A DNA stretch of 64,000 bases from Pseudomonas mandelii (GTDB lineage: Bacteria > Pseudomonadota > Gammaproteobacteria > Pseudomonadales > Pseudomonadaceae), in the NCBI RefSeq assembly GCF_006438925.1, contig NZ_RCZA01000005.1:372001-436000 (forward strand). Reading direction: 5' to 3'. A model generated the notes under the pieces. The model did no database searches, was not told the DNA's origin, and saw only the letters and a program-made list of their open reading frames with translations. A program made the position numbers and the translations under genes. This document shows, piece after piece, positions 35,739 to 45,081 of the stretch (its first letter is position 1; the number at the start of each line of letters is the position of its first letter).

Positions 35739-37598
35739 ATGCTTCGCGCATTTGAACAAAGACTCGACCCCTTCCCGCCCGACGAGGTACCACCGCCACC
35801 CGAAGGCCTGGCTCGGTTCCTTTGGGCGTGCACACGGGGCGCCCGCGGCTATATTCTCGCGTTTGCGCTGCTCAGTGCCGGTGTGTCGATCTACGAAGCC
35901 TGGCTGTTTTCTTTCCTCGGTCAGGTCGTGGATCTGCTTTCTACCTGGAAGGCCGGCGGTGATACGGCTGCGCAGGAAAGTCGCGTGTTATGGGGCATGG
36001 GCATCGTAATGCTGACCAGCATCGGGCTGGTGGCGTTGCGGACCATGGTGCAGCACCAGATATTGGCGATCAATCTGCCGTTGCGGCTGCGTTGGGACTT
36101 CCACCGCCTGATGCTGCGGCAAAGCCTTTCGTTCTTTTCCGATGAGTTCTCCGGCCGGGTCACCACCAAGGTGATGCAGACTGCGCTGGCCGTGCGCGAC
36201 GTGCTGTTCACCCTTATCGAGATCGCACCCGGAATCGGGGTGTATTTCATCGCGATCATCGCACTGGCCGGCGGCTTCGCACTGAAACTGATGCTGCCTT
36301 TCGTTGCCTGGATCGTGTTGTTCGGGCTGGCCATGCTCTACTTCGTGCCCCGCTTGGGGAAAGTCGGACAGGAACAGGCACATGCGCGCTCCTCGATGAC
36401 CGGACGTATCTCAGACGCCTACACCAACATCACGACAGTGAAGCTGTTCTCCCATTCCAATCGTGAAGCGCACTTCGCGCGCGCGGCCATGGAGGATTTC
36501 AAGAAGACCGGCTTTCGCCAGATGCGCCTGGTCAGCCAATTCGAGATCGTCAACCAGGCGTTGGTGGTGGCGTTGATCATGGCAGCAGGCGGTTATGCAC
36601 TTTGGCTGTGGCACCTGGGCGAAGTCGGCACAGGTGCCGTGGCGGCGATTACCGCCATGGCGTTGCGTATCAACGGCATGTCGCACTGGATCATGTGGCA
36701 AATGACCTCGCTGTTCGAGAGCATCGGCACCGTGCAGGATGGCATGACAACCCTTACCCGCGGCCCCAAGGTGCAGGATGCCCCGAACGCGGGCGTGCTG
36801 GTGACCTCCGGCGGGGCGGTAACCTTCGACAATGTGAGCTTCAACTACAATGGCGAACGCCAGGTGCTCGATGGCTTGAACCTGAACATTCGCCCGGGCG
36901 AAAAAATCGGCCTGGTAGGCCGCTCCGGCGCGGGCAAATCCACGCTCATCAACTTGCTGCTGCGCTTCTATGATGTCGACAGCGGGCAGATTCGCATTGA
37001 CGGGCAAGACATTGCGCACGTGACACAAGACAGTCTGCGCAGCGCCATCGGCATGGTCACCCAGGATACTTCCCTGCTGCACCGTTCCATTCGCGACAAC
37101 ATCGCCTACGGCCGACCCGATGCAAGCGATGCTCAAATCCGCAGTGCCGCGGCCAATGCCCAGGCCGATGAGTTCATCAGCCAACTGAGCGACCGGCAAG
37201 GTCACTCCGGCTACGACACCTTGGTGGGCGAGCGCGGCATCAAGCTTTCGGGCGGCCAGCGCCAGCGCGTCGCGATTGCCCGAGTGATGCTCAAGAACGC
37301 CCCGATCCTGCTACTTGACGAGGCTACCAGCGCGCTGGATTCGGAAGTCGAAGTGGCCATTCAGGAAAGCCTCGATGAAATGATGAAGGGCAAAACCGTC
37401 ATCGCCATCGCCCATCGGCTGTCCACGATTGCGGCGATGGATCGACTTATTGTCATGGATGATGGACGCATCATCGAACAGGGCACCCACACCGAATTGC
37501 TCGCTAAGAACGGCCTCTATGCGCGGCTGTGGCACCATCAGAGTGGCGGGTTCCTGGGTGAGGACCAGGGGGTGACCGAGGTTATGGATCAGGTATGA
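35739..37598 (+). CDS. ABC exporter, fused membrane and ATPase domains
   Basis: A 619-residue half-transporter of the MsbA/multidrug type that works as a dimer in the inner membrane. Six transmembrane helices span about residues 35-310; the ATPase domain has Walker A GRSGAGKST (about 394), signature LSGGQRQR (about 503), Walker B ILLLDEATS and switch IAHRLST. The cytoplasmic N-terminus is proline-rich. ATG 35739 (after CGGAGA) is chosen; the open frame extends 65 codons upstream over non-conserved sequence. Substrate unknown (lipid, drug or peptide). Confidence 0.9.
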   Translation: MLRAFEQRLDPFPPDEVPPPPEGLARFLWACTRGARGYILAFALLSAGVSIYEAWLFSFLGQVVDLLSTWKAGGDTAAQESRVLWGMGIVMLTSIGLVALRTMVQHQILAINLPLRLRWDFHRLMLRQSLSFFSDEFSGRVTTKVMQTALAVRDVLFTLIEIAPGIGVYFIAIIALAGGFALKLMLPFVAWIVLFGLAMLYFVPRLGKVGQEQAHARSSMTGRISDAYTNITTVKLFSHSNREAHFARAAMEDFKKTGFRQMRLVSQFEIVNQALVVALIMAAGGYALWLWHLGEVGTGAVAAITAMALRINGMSHWIMWQMTSLFESIGTVQDGMTTLTRGPKVQDAPNAGVLVTSGGAVTFDNVSFNYNGERQVLDGLNLNIRPGEKIGLVGRSGAGKSTLINLLLRFYDVDSGQIRIDGQDIAHVTQDSLRSAIGMVTQDTSLLHRSIRDNIAYGRPDASDAQIRSAAANAQADEFISQLSDRQGHSGYDTLVGERGIKLSGGQRQRVAIARVMLKNAPILLLDEATSALDSEVEVAIQESLDEMMKGKTVIAIAHRLSTIAAMDRLIVMDDGRIIEQGTHTELLAKNGLYARLWHHQSGGFLGEDQGVTEVMDQV

Positions 37599-37715
37599 GC
37601 GTGAACGGCCCGAGATGATCTGCAAGCGGCTGCTTTGAGTCCGGTTGCAGCCAGGCCGTCCTGGTCTGGAACGAACAGTGACCAATAGCCGTAGACCTCG
37701 CTCATGCGAACATCC

Positions 37716-38336
37716 CTACTTCGCCGAGCCACCACGCGGCTTATAAAAAAGAAACTTCGAGGTCTCGGTGGTCTTGATGTATTTCCTGGCCCAAGCGGGT
37801 TTCACCTTCCTGTCGTGGAAATACATCGCGCCGTGGGTTCGATCGTTCAGTTGCTTGTTGAGCGCCTTGCGCGCGATTTCCTTGGCAATCGCGTATTGGG
37901 TTTCTTCCTGGACCTGATCCGAGCGTCCATCACACCACCACGAAAACTGACAATTTTTGCTTTCAGAACCTTGCTTGACCACGGCGCATACCGTGTCCGG
38001 AAAGCCCTCATGGCCCAGCCGGTTCATGACGACGCTGGCGACGGCTTCCATGTCGGCGGACGATTTGCCTTTGGATTCCCAATAGATGGAGCGTGCCAGA
38101 CAGGTGATTGCATCGTCCATGGGCGACTGACCGGCCGGATCGACCGCCTGAGCCTCGGAGGTGGTGATGGTTTCGGACTTGGGCACCGGTACATCAGTGC
38201 CCTTCTCCGCGGCTTTCTGCTCAAGGACCACGGCCTTGTCCTCAGCCACTTCCTTTTTTTGCTCCTGCTCAGACGCGATGGCGTGGCCGGCGAGAAGGGT
38301 TATTGCCAAGCAGGTGGCTATCCAGATAACGCGCAT
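37716..38336 (-). CDS. SleB/CwlJ-type cell wall hydrolase
   Basis: A 206-residue exported protein. A signal peptide (MRVIWIATCLAITLLAGHAIA) is followed by a charged linker (about 22-75, Glu/Lys-rich) and a Hydrolase_2 domain beginning LARSIYWESKGKSSADMEAVASVVMNR; the Glu in IYWESKG is the expected catalytic acid. It probably cleaves peptidoglycan (amidase or lytic transglycosylase activity is debated). GAAGGAT supports ATG 38336. It is divergent from the CAP-domain gene. Confidence 0.88.
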   Translation of the reverse strand: MRVIWIATCLAITLLAGHAIASEQEQKKEVAEDKAVVLEQKAAEKGTDVPVPKSETITTSEAQAVDPAGQSPMDDAITCLARSIYWESKGKSSADMEAVASVVMNRLGHEGFPDTVCAVVKQGSESKNCQFSWWCDGRSDQVQEETQYAIAKEIARKALNKQLNDRTHGAMYFHDRKVKPAWARKYIKTTETSKFLFYKPRGGSAK

Positions 38337-38511
38337 GATCGATCCTTCGGACTGAACCGGAAGCACGCCGCACTGGCGACTTTGCTTGATTGTAGTTGCC
38401 TAAATTCATTCCAACAGACGGACAAAAAAACTGTCTTGGGGCGTGAAAAGTCGTTGCGCTCGCGGGGGTGAAATCGCGCATCATGGGCGCAGTCAGCTCA
38501 AGGGGATTTCC

Positions 38512-39363
38512 ATGCGCTTCAAATCATCTGCTATGCGTCTTGCCACGTTGTCACTGGGAATGTTGTTCGCCGTGAATGCGTTGGCAGCCGACGAGAAACA
38601 ACTGATTGATTCGATCAACCTTTACCGTAGCCAGGTGCAGCGCTGCGCAGGTCAGGTATCGCAGGAACTGCCACCGCTGGCCGGCGACCCACGGCTGGCG
38701 TTGAACGCCAACAGCGTCGGCAATCTACAGCAGGCAATGGCCAGCGCGGGTTATCCGATGAAGAATGTACAGGCGATCAGCCTGTCCGGGCCGCGTGATG
38801 CGCCATCGGCGATGAAAGCGATTCAGGAGAGTTTTTGCCAGATCGTGCTGGACCCGCAATTCGTCGATATCGGCGTCAGCCGCCAGGACCGTGAGTGGCG
38901 TATCGTGCTGGCGCGTCCACTGTTGAGCGCTCGCCTGGGCGACTGGCAGGCGGAAGGTCAGAAGCTGTTGGCCGAACTCAACATCGCACGCAGTCAGCCG
39001 CGCCAGTGCGGCACGCAATCCTTTGCGGCCACCACGCCACTGGCCTGGAACGCCACGCTGGCGACGGCGGCCGAGGAGCACTCCCGGTCGATGGCCAACA
39101 ACAATTACTTCGATCACAAGGACCGCGATGGCCGCATGCCGGGTGACCGGGCTGAATTGGCAGGTTATGGCGGCGGGCAGATCGGCGAGACCATCGCTGC
39201 CGGCCAAGACTCCGTGCGCAAGGTGGTCGATGGCTGGGTGTCCAGCGCCGGTCACTGCGCGAACCTGATGAACCCACAGTACCGGGAGCTGGGCGCGGCG
39301 TATGCGGTCGATCCGAAGAGTGATTCGGGGATTTACTGGACGGCGATGTTCGGGGCGCAGTGA
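38512..39363 (+). CDS. Exported CAP-domain (SCP/PR1-like) protein
   Basis: A 283-residue protein with a signal peptide (ending VNALA, about residue 25), an N-terminal half of unknown fold with paired cysteines, and a C-terminal CAP domain (about 160-283). CAP hallmarks: LAWNATLATAAEEHSRSMANNNYFDHKDRDG, GQIGETIAAGQDSVRKVVDGW and GHCANLMNPQYRELGAAYA. Bacterial CAP proteins are extracellular or periplasmic with unclear activity. AAGGGGAT precedes ATG 38512; a strong terminator follows. Confidence 0.88.
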   Translation: MRFKSSAMRLATLSLGMLFAVNALAADEKQLIDSINLYRSQVQRCAGQVSQELPPLAGDPRLALNANSVGNLQQAMASAGYPMKNVQAISLSGPRDAPSAMKAIQESFCQIVLDPQFVDIGVSRQDREWRIVLARPLLSARLGDWQAEGQKLLAELNIARSQPRQCGTQSFAATTPLAWNATLATAAEEHSRSMANNNYFDHKDRDGRMPGDRAELAGYGGGQIGETIAAGQDSVRKVVDGWVSSAGHCANLMNPQYRELGAAYAVDPKSDSGIYWTAMFGAQ

Positions 39364-39383
39364 GTTCGGGACGACCGATAGAA

Positions 39384-39424
39384 AAAACCCGGAGCCCTGT
39401 CATGGGGCTCCGGGTTTCTTTTTG
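39384..39424 (+). terminator. Rho-independent terminator
   Basis: Stem AAACCCGGAGCCC/GGGGCTCCGGGTTT with a TGTCA-type loop and a following T-run. It closes the CAP gene and faces the fdhF stub. Confidence 0.93.
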
Positions 39425-39444
39425 TAGGGGGCGTCAGTGGGTGC

Positions 39445-39630
39445 TTATTCCGGCGACTCGCCCCACGCGCAGCCAGGGCAGTCAAAGCCACCGTTCTGGT
39501 TGGTCTTGAGCATGGCGCGAATGTTTTTCAGGGCATTTTCACTGCCTAACCAACTCTTGGTAACGCTGATCAGCGCGCCCCAACCGGCGGCGGCGCCTTT
39601 ATAGGGTTTGTAACGGTCGACTTGAGACAT
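39445..39630 (-). pseudogene. 61-codon N-terminal stub of an FdhF/YdeP-type oxidoreductase
   Basis: The peptide MSQVDRYKPYKGAAAGWGAL, continuing through ALKNIRAMLKTNQNGG to DCPGCAWGESPE, is the conserved N-terminus of FdhF/YdeP molybdopterin oxidoreductases (normally more than 750 residues), including the first CPGC pair. A TAA stop follows GESPE directly and the remaining 90 percent of the gene is missing. GGAGA precedes the ATG. moaA, a molybdenum-cofactor gene often found with fdhF, is still present upstream, so the target enzyme seems to have been deleted while the cofactor gene stayed. Confidence 0.8.
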
Positions 39631-39961
39631 GGTAATTCTCCGTGACAATGCACACAGGCGTTGACCTGATTAAGGTCTTTGTTCGATTGACCGAGAAAGA
39701 ATATGAACGGGGATTAAATATTGTCTAATCGCTATTTACGACTGCATTATCGAGGACATCTATCATTGTATTTTTTCGTTAATAATCAGTTGGTTGTACA
39801 TACATAAAACAACATTAACCGCCTAAATAAATCCTTCATCGACTCCGTCGATCAGCCGGTCATTAATAGTGATTGGACGCCCACTCTAGTTGCTCTTAGC
39901 CTGCGCTCAACAACTCCGTTAATAGCGGAATACTCATGTCACGGATGCAAGCGAGGATGTC
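39631..39961. other. AT-rich divergent promoter region
   Basis: About 330 bp, clearly AT-richer than the surroundings (TATTTTTTCGTTAATAATCA, TACATACATAAAAC). It separates the fdhF stub and moaA and probably holds both promoters. No FNR/Anr box (TTGAT-N4-ATCAA) was found, and no gene is seen. Confidence 0.4.
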
Positions 39962-40960
39962 ATGTCAGAGCGAGTCTTGATCGATGGGTTCTCCAGGCGT
40001 GTGGACTATCTGCGGATGTCTGTCACCGACCGCTGCGATTTCCGTTGCGTGTATTGCATGGCTGAAGACATGCAGTTTCTGCCACGCCAACGGGTACTGA
40101 CCCTGGAAGAAATCTACCAACTGGCCGAAAGCTTCGTGGCGTTGGGTACCCGCAAGATCCGCCTCACGGGAGGCGAACCGCTGATCCGTCCGGGGGTGGT
40201 GCAGTTGTGCGAAAAGATCGCCGCCCTGCCCGGCCTGCGTGAACTGTGCATGACCACCAATGGTTCGCAGTTGGGCAAGCTTGCAGCGCCCCTGTTCGAG
40301 GCCGGGGTCAAACGGCTCAACATCAGCCTCGACAGCCTGGACCCGCAACGCTTTCGTGAACTGACGCGCACCGGCGATCTGGCGCAGGTCATCAACGGCA
40401 TCGACGCGGCCAACGGCGCGGGATTTCGCCACACCAAACTCAACTGCGTGGTGATGAAGGGCCGTAACGACCATGAGATCAACGACCTCGTGAGTTTTGC
40501 CATCGACCGAAATCTCGACATTTCTTTCATCGAAGAAATGCCCTTGGGCACTATCCATGAACACAGCCGTGCAGAGTCGTTTTACGCAAGCCATCAGGTA
40601 CGTGAACGGATCGCCGAGCGCTACACGTTGATCGAGTCCGCCGAGTCGACCCAAGGCCCGTCGCGCTACTGGCGTCTGGCCGAGGCACCGCAGATTCGTC
40701 TGGGGTTCATTTCCCCTCACAGCCATAACTTCTGTGGCACCTGCAATCGGGTTCGGTTGACGGTGGAAGGTCGTCTGCTGCTGTGTCTGGGCAATGAACA
40801 CTCCGTCGACCTCAAGGCCGTATTACGCAGCCACCCCGGCCATCCCGAGCGCCTGGAGAAAGCCATTATCGAGGCCATGAAACTCAAACCCTATCGGCAC
40901 AATTTCGAAGTGAACGACGATGTTCAGGTGGTTCGCTTCATGAACATGACAGGCGGCTGA
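39962..40960 (+). CDS. moaA: GTP 3',8-cyclase (molybdenum cofactor synthesis)
   Basis: Radical-SAM enzyme of 332 residues that, with MoaC, turns GTP into cyclic pyranopterin phosphate. The N-terminal CxxxCxxC cluster is in [11 protein letters not shown], the second Fe-S cluster in [22 protein letters not shown], and the protein ends in the required Gly-Gly. It stands apart from other moa genes and next to the remains of an FdhF-like enzyme, so it is likely an accessory copy linked to that system. Confidence 0.95.
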   Translation: MSERVLIDGFSRRVDYLRMSVTDRCDFRCVYCMAEDMQFLPRQRVLTLEEIYQLAESFVALGTRKIRLTGGEPLIRPGVVQLCEKIAALPGLRELCMTTNGSQLGKLAAPLFEAGVKRLNISLDSLDPQRFRELTRTGDLAQVINGIDAANGAGFRHTKLNCVVMKGRNDHEINDLVSFAIDRNLDISFIEEMPLGTIHEHSRAESFYASHQVRERIAERYTLIESAESTQGPSRYWRLAEAPQIRLGFISPHSHNFCGTCNRVRLTVEGRLLLCLGNEHSVDLKAVLRSHPGHPERLEKAIIEAMKLKPYRHNFEVNDDVQVVRFMNMTGG

Positions 40961-41050
40961 ACACAATGATCGTCAGACCCAAACCCAATCTGATCGGCGT
41001 CCTGACTTCCCAGAAATGCCCTCCGCCCCCAATCCAAAGTAGACGCAGAA

Positions 41051-41144
41051 CCTGTGGGAGCGAGCTTGCTCGCGAAGAGGCCGGCACATCCAACATTGAT
41101 GTCGACTGACAGACCGCTATCGCGAGCAAGCTCGCTCCCACAGG
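41051..41144. repeat. REP pair
   Basis: Two 25-bp arms (41051-41075 and 41120-41144) of the CCTGTGGGAGCGAGCTTGCT type face each other. Most of the gap 40961-41329 is this element; the remainder holds the chrA leader. Confidence 0.9.
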
Positions 41145-41329
41145 GTTTTCGGTTTTAGAACAATTCGCTGAAAGGTCCAATCGCGCTCAGAGGTATTCCC
41201 GCCGGTGACCGGAGGCTGAACCATGACGGTTCGGCCGCTTCAAAAAAAGACTCTGCGCCCGACTACCCAAACCAGTCCTTCATGGCTACTGTCTCTGGCT
41301 CTAGACGAATTTGAACAAGGAGTACCCGC

Positions 41330-42688
41330 TTGAGCCACACGCCCTCCTCGGTTACGGAACAGGAATTGCCAAAACCCGAAGCCATTACCCTGCGAGAGGC
41401 CTTCCGTTTCTGGCTCAAACTCGGCTTCATCAGTTTCGGCGGGCCGGCCGGACAGATCTCGATCATGCACCAGGAGTTGGTCGAACGCCGACGCTGGATT
41501 TCGGAGCGGCGGTTTTTACATGCCCTCAACTATTGCATGTTGCTGCCCGGGCCTGAGGCTCAGCAATTGGCGACCTACATTGGCTGGTTAATGCATCGGA
41601 CGTGGGGCGGCGTGATCGCCGGAGCGCTGTTTGTGCTGCCGTCGCTGTTCATCCTGATTACGCTGTCCTGGTTGTATATCGCCTTCGGAGAAGTGCCGGT
41701 GGTGGCTGGACTGTTTTATGGCATCAAGCCGGCAGTGACCGCGATTGTGGTGCAGGCCGCTCATCGAATCGGCTCTCGCGCACTGAAAAACAACTGGCTG
41801 TGGGGGATCGCCGCCGCTTCCTTCACTGCAATATTCGTCTTCAACCTGCCCTTTCCATTGATTGTGCTGAGCGCGGCCGTCATCGGTTATGTCGGAGGAC
41901 GCCTGGCCCCCGAGGAATTCAGGACCGGTGGCCACAGCGCTGCCAAAAAATCGTTCGGCCCCGCGCTGATCGATGACGACACTCCCACCCCCGAACACGC
42001 CCGTTTCAGCGGCTTGAAACTGCTTCGCCTGGCCCTTGTCGGTGCCGTTTTATGGGCGTTGCCGATGGGGATTCTCAGCGCATTTTTCGGCTGGGAAGGC
42101 ACATTAACCCAGATGGCCTGGTTCTTTACCAAAGCGGCGCTACTGACGTTTGGCGGGGCGTACGCCGTGCTGCCGTATGTCTATCAGGGGGCGGTCGGCC
42201 ATTATGGATGGTTGACGCCGACACAGATGATCGACGGTCTGGCGCTCGGCGAAACCACGCCGGGGCCGCTGATCATGGTGGTGGCCTTCGTCGGATTTAT
42301 CGGCGCCTACGTTCAACAGGTATTCGGCCCGGATCAGGTTTTCCTGGCCGGCGCCCTCGCCGCCACGCTGGTGACCTGGTTCACCTTTCTGCCTTCCTTC
42401 CTGTTCATCCTCGCGGGCGGCCCACTGGTGGAGTCCACTCACAACGAACTCAAATTCACCGCACCGCTGACCGCGATTACGGCGGCGGTGGTCGGGGTGA
42501 TCCTCAATCTGGCGTGCTTCTTTGGCTACCACGTTCTGTGGCCCAACGGTTTCAGCGGGCACTTCGACTGGCCTTCGGCACTGATCGCGATTGCGGCGGC
42601 CATTGCGTTGTTCCGGTTCAAACGAGGGGTTATCGAGGTTCTGATGGGCTGTGGGCTCGTTGGCCTGGCCGTGCATTTTCTGCGCTAG
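41330..42688 (+). CDS. chrA: Chromate transporter, long-chain ChrA
   Basis: A 452-residue inner-membrane CHR-family transporter that expels chromate. Both homologous halves are present: the first has FISFGGPAGQISIMHQELVERRRWI and LLPGPEAQQLATYIG, the second AALLTFGGAYAVLPYVYQGAV and LALGETTPGPLIMVVAFVG. A middle cytoplasmic linker (about 205-235) is poorly conserved. The start is TTG 41330: AAGGAG lies 7 nt upstream and no ATG or GTG gives the full first domain, an unusual start that may keep expression low. Confidence 0.93.
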   Translation: MSHTPSSVTEQELPKPEAITLREAFRFWLKLGFISFGGPAGQISIMHQELVERRRWISERRFLHALNYCMLLPGPEAQQLATYIGWLMHRTWGGVIAGALFVLPSLFILITLSWLYIAFGEVPVVAGLFYGIKPAVTAIVVQAAHRIGSRALKNNWLWGIAAASFTAIFVFNLPFPLIVLSAAVIGYVGGRLAPEEFRTGGHSAAKKSFGPALIDDDTPTPEHARFSGLKLLRLALVGAVLWALPMGILSAFFGWEGTLTQMAWFFTKAALLTFGGAYAVLPYVYQGAVGHYGWLTPTQMIDGLALGETTPGPLIMVVAFVGFIGAYVQQVFGPDQVFLAGALAATLVTWFTFLPSFLFILAGGPLVESTHNELKFTAPLTAITAAVVGVILNLACFFGYHVLWPNGFSGHFDWPSALIAIAAAIALFRFKRGVIEVLMGCGLVGLAVHFLR

Positions 42689-42767
42689 AGAAGGGTTGAG
42701 CATCAAGCCCGGACAACGGATATGAACTGCCGGGCGGGAAGAAGTGGCGTGATCCGGCAGCGATTGT

Positions 42768-43556
42768 TCACGCCTGCGCTTGCACCACCTCAATCCCGAG
42801 CTTTTGATAATCCCCGACATTGCCCGACGCCACATGGCGCTCGGTGATCAGGGTATGTATGCGCTGGCACGGCGCGACAACAAACGGCTCCACCGCTCCC
42901 AGTTTGTCGGCGGTGGTGACGGCAACGACATGGGAGGCGCTGGCGAGCATCGCCTGTTTGACCGGCACCTCGTCGAAGTGCAGGGAGCTGATGCCGACTT
43001 CCGGGTGAATCGCGCAGACACCGGTGAACAGCAGATCAGCCTTGATGCCCTCGATCAACCGCAGGGTTTCGTGTCCGCTGGACGACAGGGTCGCGGGATT
43101 GAGTTGCCCGCCCGCCAGAATCACCGTGATGCCTTTGTATTCGGCCAGGGTGATCGCGATCATCGGGGACGCGGTGACGGCCGTGATGGCAATGTCCGAA
43201 GGTAGCGATCGGGCGATCTGCAGCGTCGTACTCCCGGAATCGAAAATGACAATCTGGCCGTTGTGTACCTGGCGCGCGGCGAGTTGCGCCAGGTGGGTTT
43301 TCACCTCATCGGTTTCGCTGACGCGGGTGAAATAATCCTTGCCGGTGTCCTTGGGCCGCGGCAGTGCCCCGCCATGCACCCGCTGCACCAGCCCGGCAGT
43401 GGCCAACTCCGCAAGATCACGGCGAATGGTGTCTTCTGACACCGCGAAGTGCTGGCTCAGCTCGCCCGCCATGACCTTGCCGTCACGTTCAAGAATGAGC
43501 AGGATTTTTTGCCGGCGCAGTTGAGGGAGCTCGGCGGCTGAATGGGAGTCGTGCAT
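42768..43556 (-). CDS. DeoR/GlpR-family regulator
   Basis: A 262-residue repressor with an N-terminal DeoR helix-turn-helix (about 15-65; ILLILERDGKVMAGELSQHFAVSEDTIRRDLAEL) and a sugar-phosphate-sensing domain (FDSGSTTLQIARSLP, then ITERHVASG near the end). Such regulators answer to phosphorylated sugars. No sugar gene adjoins it: chrA is convergent and the 5' side is a gene-poor gap, so the target is unknown apart from probable self-control through the palindrome upstream. Confidence 0.9.
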   Translation of the reverse strand: MHDSHSAAELPQLRRQKILLILERDGKVMAGELSQHFAVSEDTIRRDLAELATAGLVQRVHGGALPRPKDTGKDYFTRVSETDEVKTHLAQLAARQVHNGQIVIFDSGSTTLQIARSLPSDIAITAVTASPMIAITLAEYKGITVILAGGQLNPATLSSSGHETLRLIEGIKADLLFTGVCAIHPEVGISSLHFDEVPVKQAMLASASHVVAVTTADKLGAVEPFVVAPCQRIHTLITERHVASGNVGDYQKLGIEVVQAQA

Positions 43557-43568
43557 GTTTTTGCCTGT

Positions 43569-43580
43569 TTTCGCGCGAAA
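43569..43580. promoter_or_regulatory. Palindrome TTTCGCGCGAAA, likely DeoR operator
   Basis: A perfect 12-bp palindrome 13 nt before the deoR-type start. TTTCG/CGAAA half-sites are characteristic for DeoR/GlpR-family repressors, so autoregulation is likely. Confidence 0.55.
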
Positions 43581-43733
43581 TTGCGTGCTTGTGCGAGATT
43601 AGCCAAAGCGCGGAATAAACACAAACCGCCGGCTATCAATTGTTTCGATGATTCAAATCAAGAAGCCGAATTTTTTATTTGTTTGTGACCTATTCAAGAT
43701 GGCGCCATCAAAAATGTTTTGGATGAAAACTTC

Positions 43734-43802
43734 ATGAACCTGAATTTTGCTTTTGCTTGCATGATCGTGGTCTCGTTTGCCATTGCGTTGGGGCACGCCT
43801 GA
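43734..43802 (+). CDS. Possible 22-residue membrane peptide
   Basis: MNLNFAFACMIVVSFAIALG ends in HA and TGA. The peptide is one hydrophobic helix long, like known bacterial small membrane proteins. The ribosome site is weak (GGATG 12 nt upstream) and the call rests on composition only. The rest of the gap 43557-44012 shows no other gene. Confidence 0.25.
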   Translation: MNLNFAFACMIVVSFAIALGHA

Positions 43803-44012
43803 TCAGCGGGAACCAAGGGCCATTCCCTCCCTCCTCCATCCAGAGTCGACTCATGCTGCGTTCCCTTGTATCGAACGGCGCTCTCGTCACGCCTGAAAGG
43901 CCGGATAGGAAAGCCGGCGCTGAAGATTATGGCGCGCAACGCAGAACCTGCCGGGACGCCCTCAATGACATCCGGCAACCTGACGGGTCGGCGATATACC
44001 GGGTAAATGAGG

Positions 44013-44681
44013 TCAGTTGACGGCGACCTGCCCCGCACTTCCAGCCGTCACCAGCGCCTTCAGCGATGCATCAAATTGCTTCAACGCGTTCAATTGCAGC
44101 TGGGTTTGTTGGTCGATTTGCGCGGCAATCTCCGGGGCCGCTTTGCCATGGACCCAGACCGAAGGCATCTGCTGTTCACGTGAGCCTTCGGCCTTGCCGA
44201 TGTACTGCAGGTTTGAGTCGTAGAACTTGGCAAGGAAGCGCGCGTCAACCTGGTTGTTGTGCTTCGACACCAGACGGCTGTAGGTGTCCAGCATCACCAC
44301 TACGTCAGGATGGGCTTGCACCAGCGCATCGAGGTTGTCGTAGACGGTCACCGACGCAAATTCTTTTTGCAGCGACCCCATGAGCCAGTTGATCGCGAGC
44401 TTCGGATCGGAGCTGTTGACGAAGGCGTTGCTGATGCGCGAATCCAGTGCAGGGTTCTTCGCGCCGTTCAACGCTACAGAATGGTACTGCTCAAGGTATT
44501 CGATCGTGTTGAGGGTGTTTTCGCTGTAAAGCACGCCCACGGATTGGACATGACGCAGGCCAGTGGCGCTATCGGCCATCGGTAGAAAGTGGCAGGACGG
44601 GTCGGACGCATATGCCGGCACGGTGGCGGCAACGCTGCCGGTCAATACGGCGACAAGCGCCAGTAAGCTAGACATTCTCAT
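44013..44681 (-). CDS. Exported hypothetical protein (222 aa)
   Basis: Signal peptide MRMSSLLALVAVLTGSVAATVPAYA-like at the N-terminus, then a mature part of about 195 residues with one early cysteine (DPSCHFLP). The mature region is alpha/beta-like with VVVMLDTYSRLVSK and a helical, Gln-rich end (IDQQTQLQLNALKQF). I do not recognise a family. GAAGGAA lies 10 nt before the ATG. It is isolated between a gene-poor gap and a gene fragment. Confidence 0.65.
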   Translation of the reverse strand: MRMSSLLALVAVLTGSVAATVPAYASDPSCHFLPMADSATGLRHVQSVGVLYSENTLNTIEYLEQYHSVALNGAKNPALDSRISNAFVNSSDPKLAINWLMGSLQKEFASVTVYDNLDALVQAHPDVVVMLDTYSRLVSKHNNQVDARFLAKFYDSNLQYIGKAEGSREQQMPSVWVHGKAAPEIAAQIDQQTQLQLNALKQFDASLKALVTAGSAGQVAVN

Positions 44682-44766
44682 CGCGCAGTTCCTTCAGAGG
44701 CGATTGTGGTAGGTCGCTATCCTCCTCCGTTGCCGAAAAAACAGAACGTGCATTCCTTGATGGTGA

Positions 44767-45054
44767 TTATTGATCAAACGAATGGTTCCGCCATGCTTTT
44801 GCGACTGAGGGAATCAGCAGTTCACGACGACCGTCCGGATGCTCGATTTGTTCACCGGTCAGTCGCAGGCGACGGTCGCTGAGGTAGTCGTAGCGTGATG
44901 GCGAGTGGATATCTGCGCGAAGCCGATTATGCTTCAAGAAACCTTGCAGCGATGCGAGGCCGTCAGCCTGTGTGCATGCTTCGCGCAATTCGTCATCCGA
45001 TGACTTCAGCCCCAGGGCCTGGGTGCGGTAAAAAAGATAGTGAGGTACTCCGGC
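44767..45054 (-). pseudogene. Unidentified gene fragment without a start
   Basis: A frame open for 95 codons reads like real protein (HYLFYRTQALGLKSSDDELR, later PSRYDYLSDRRLRLTGEQ and ELLIPSVAKAWRNHSF) but begins straight after a stop and has no ATG or ribosome site. It probably is the C-terminus of a deleted gene. Family not recognised. Confidence 0.35.
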
Positions 45055-45081
45055 CTACAACAAGAACGACGGAGAAGACTC

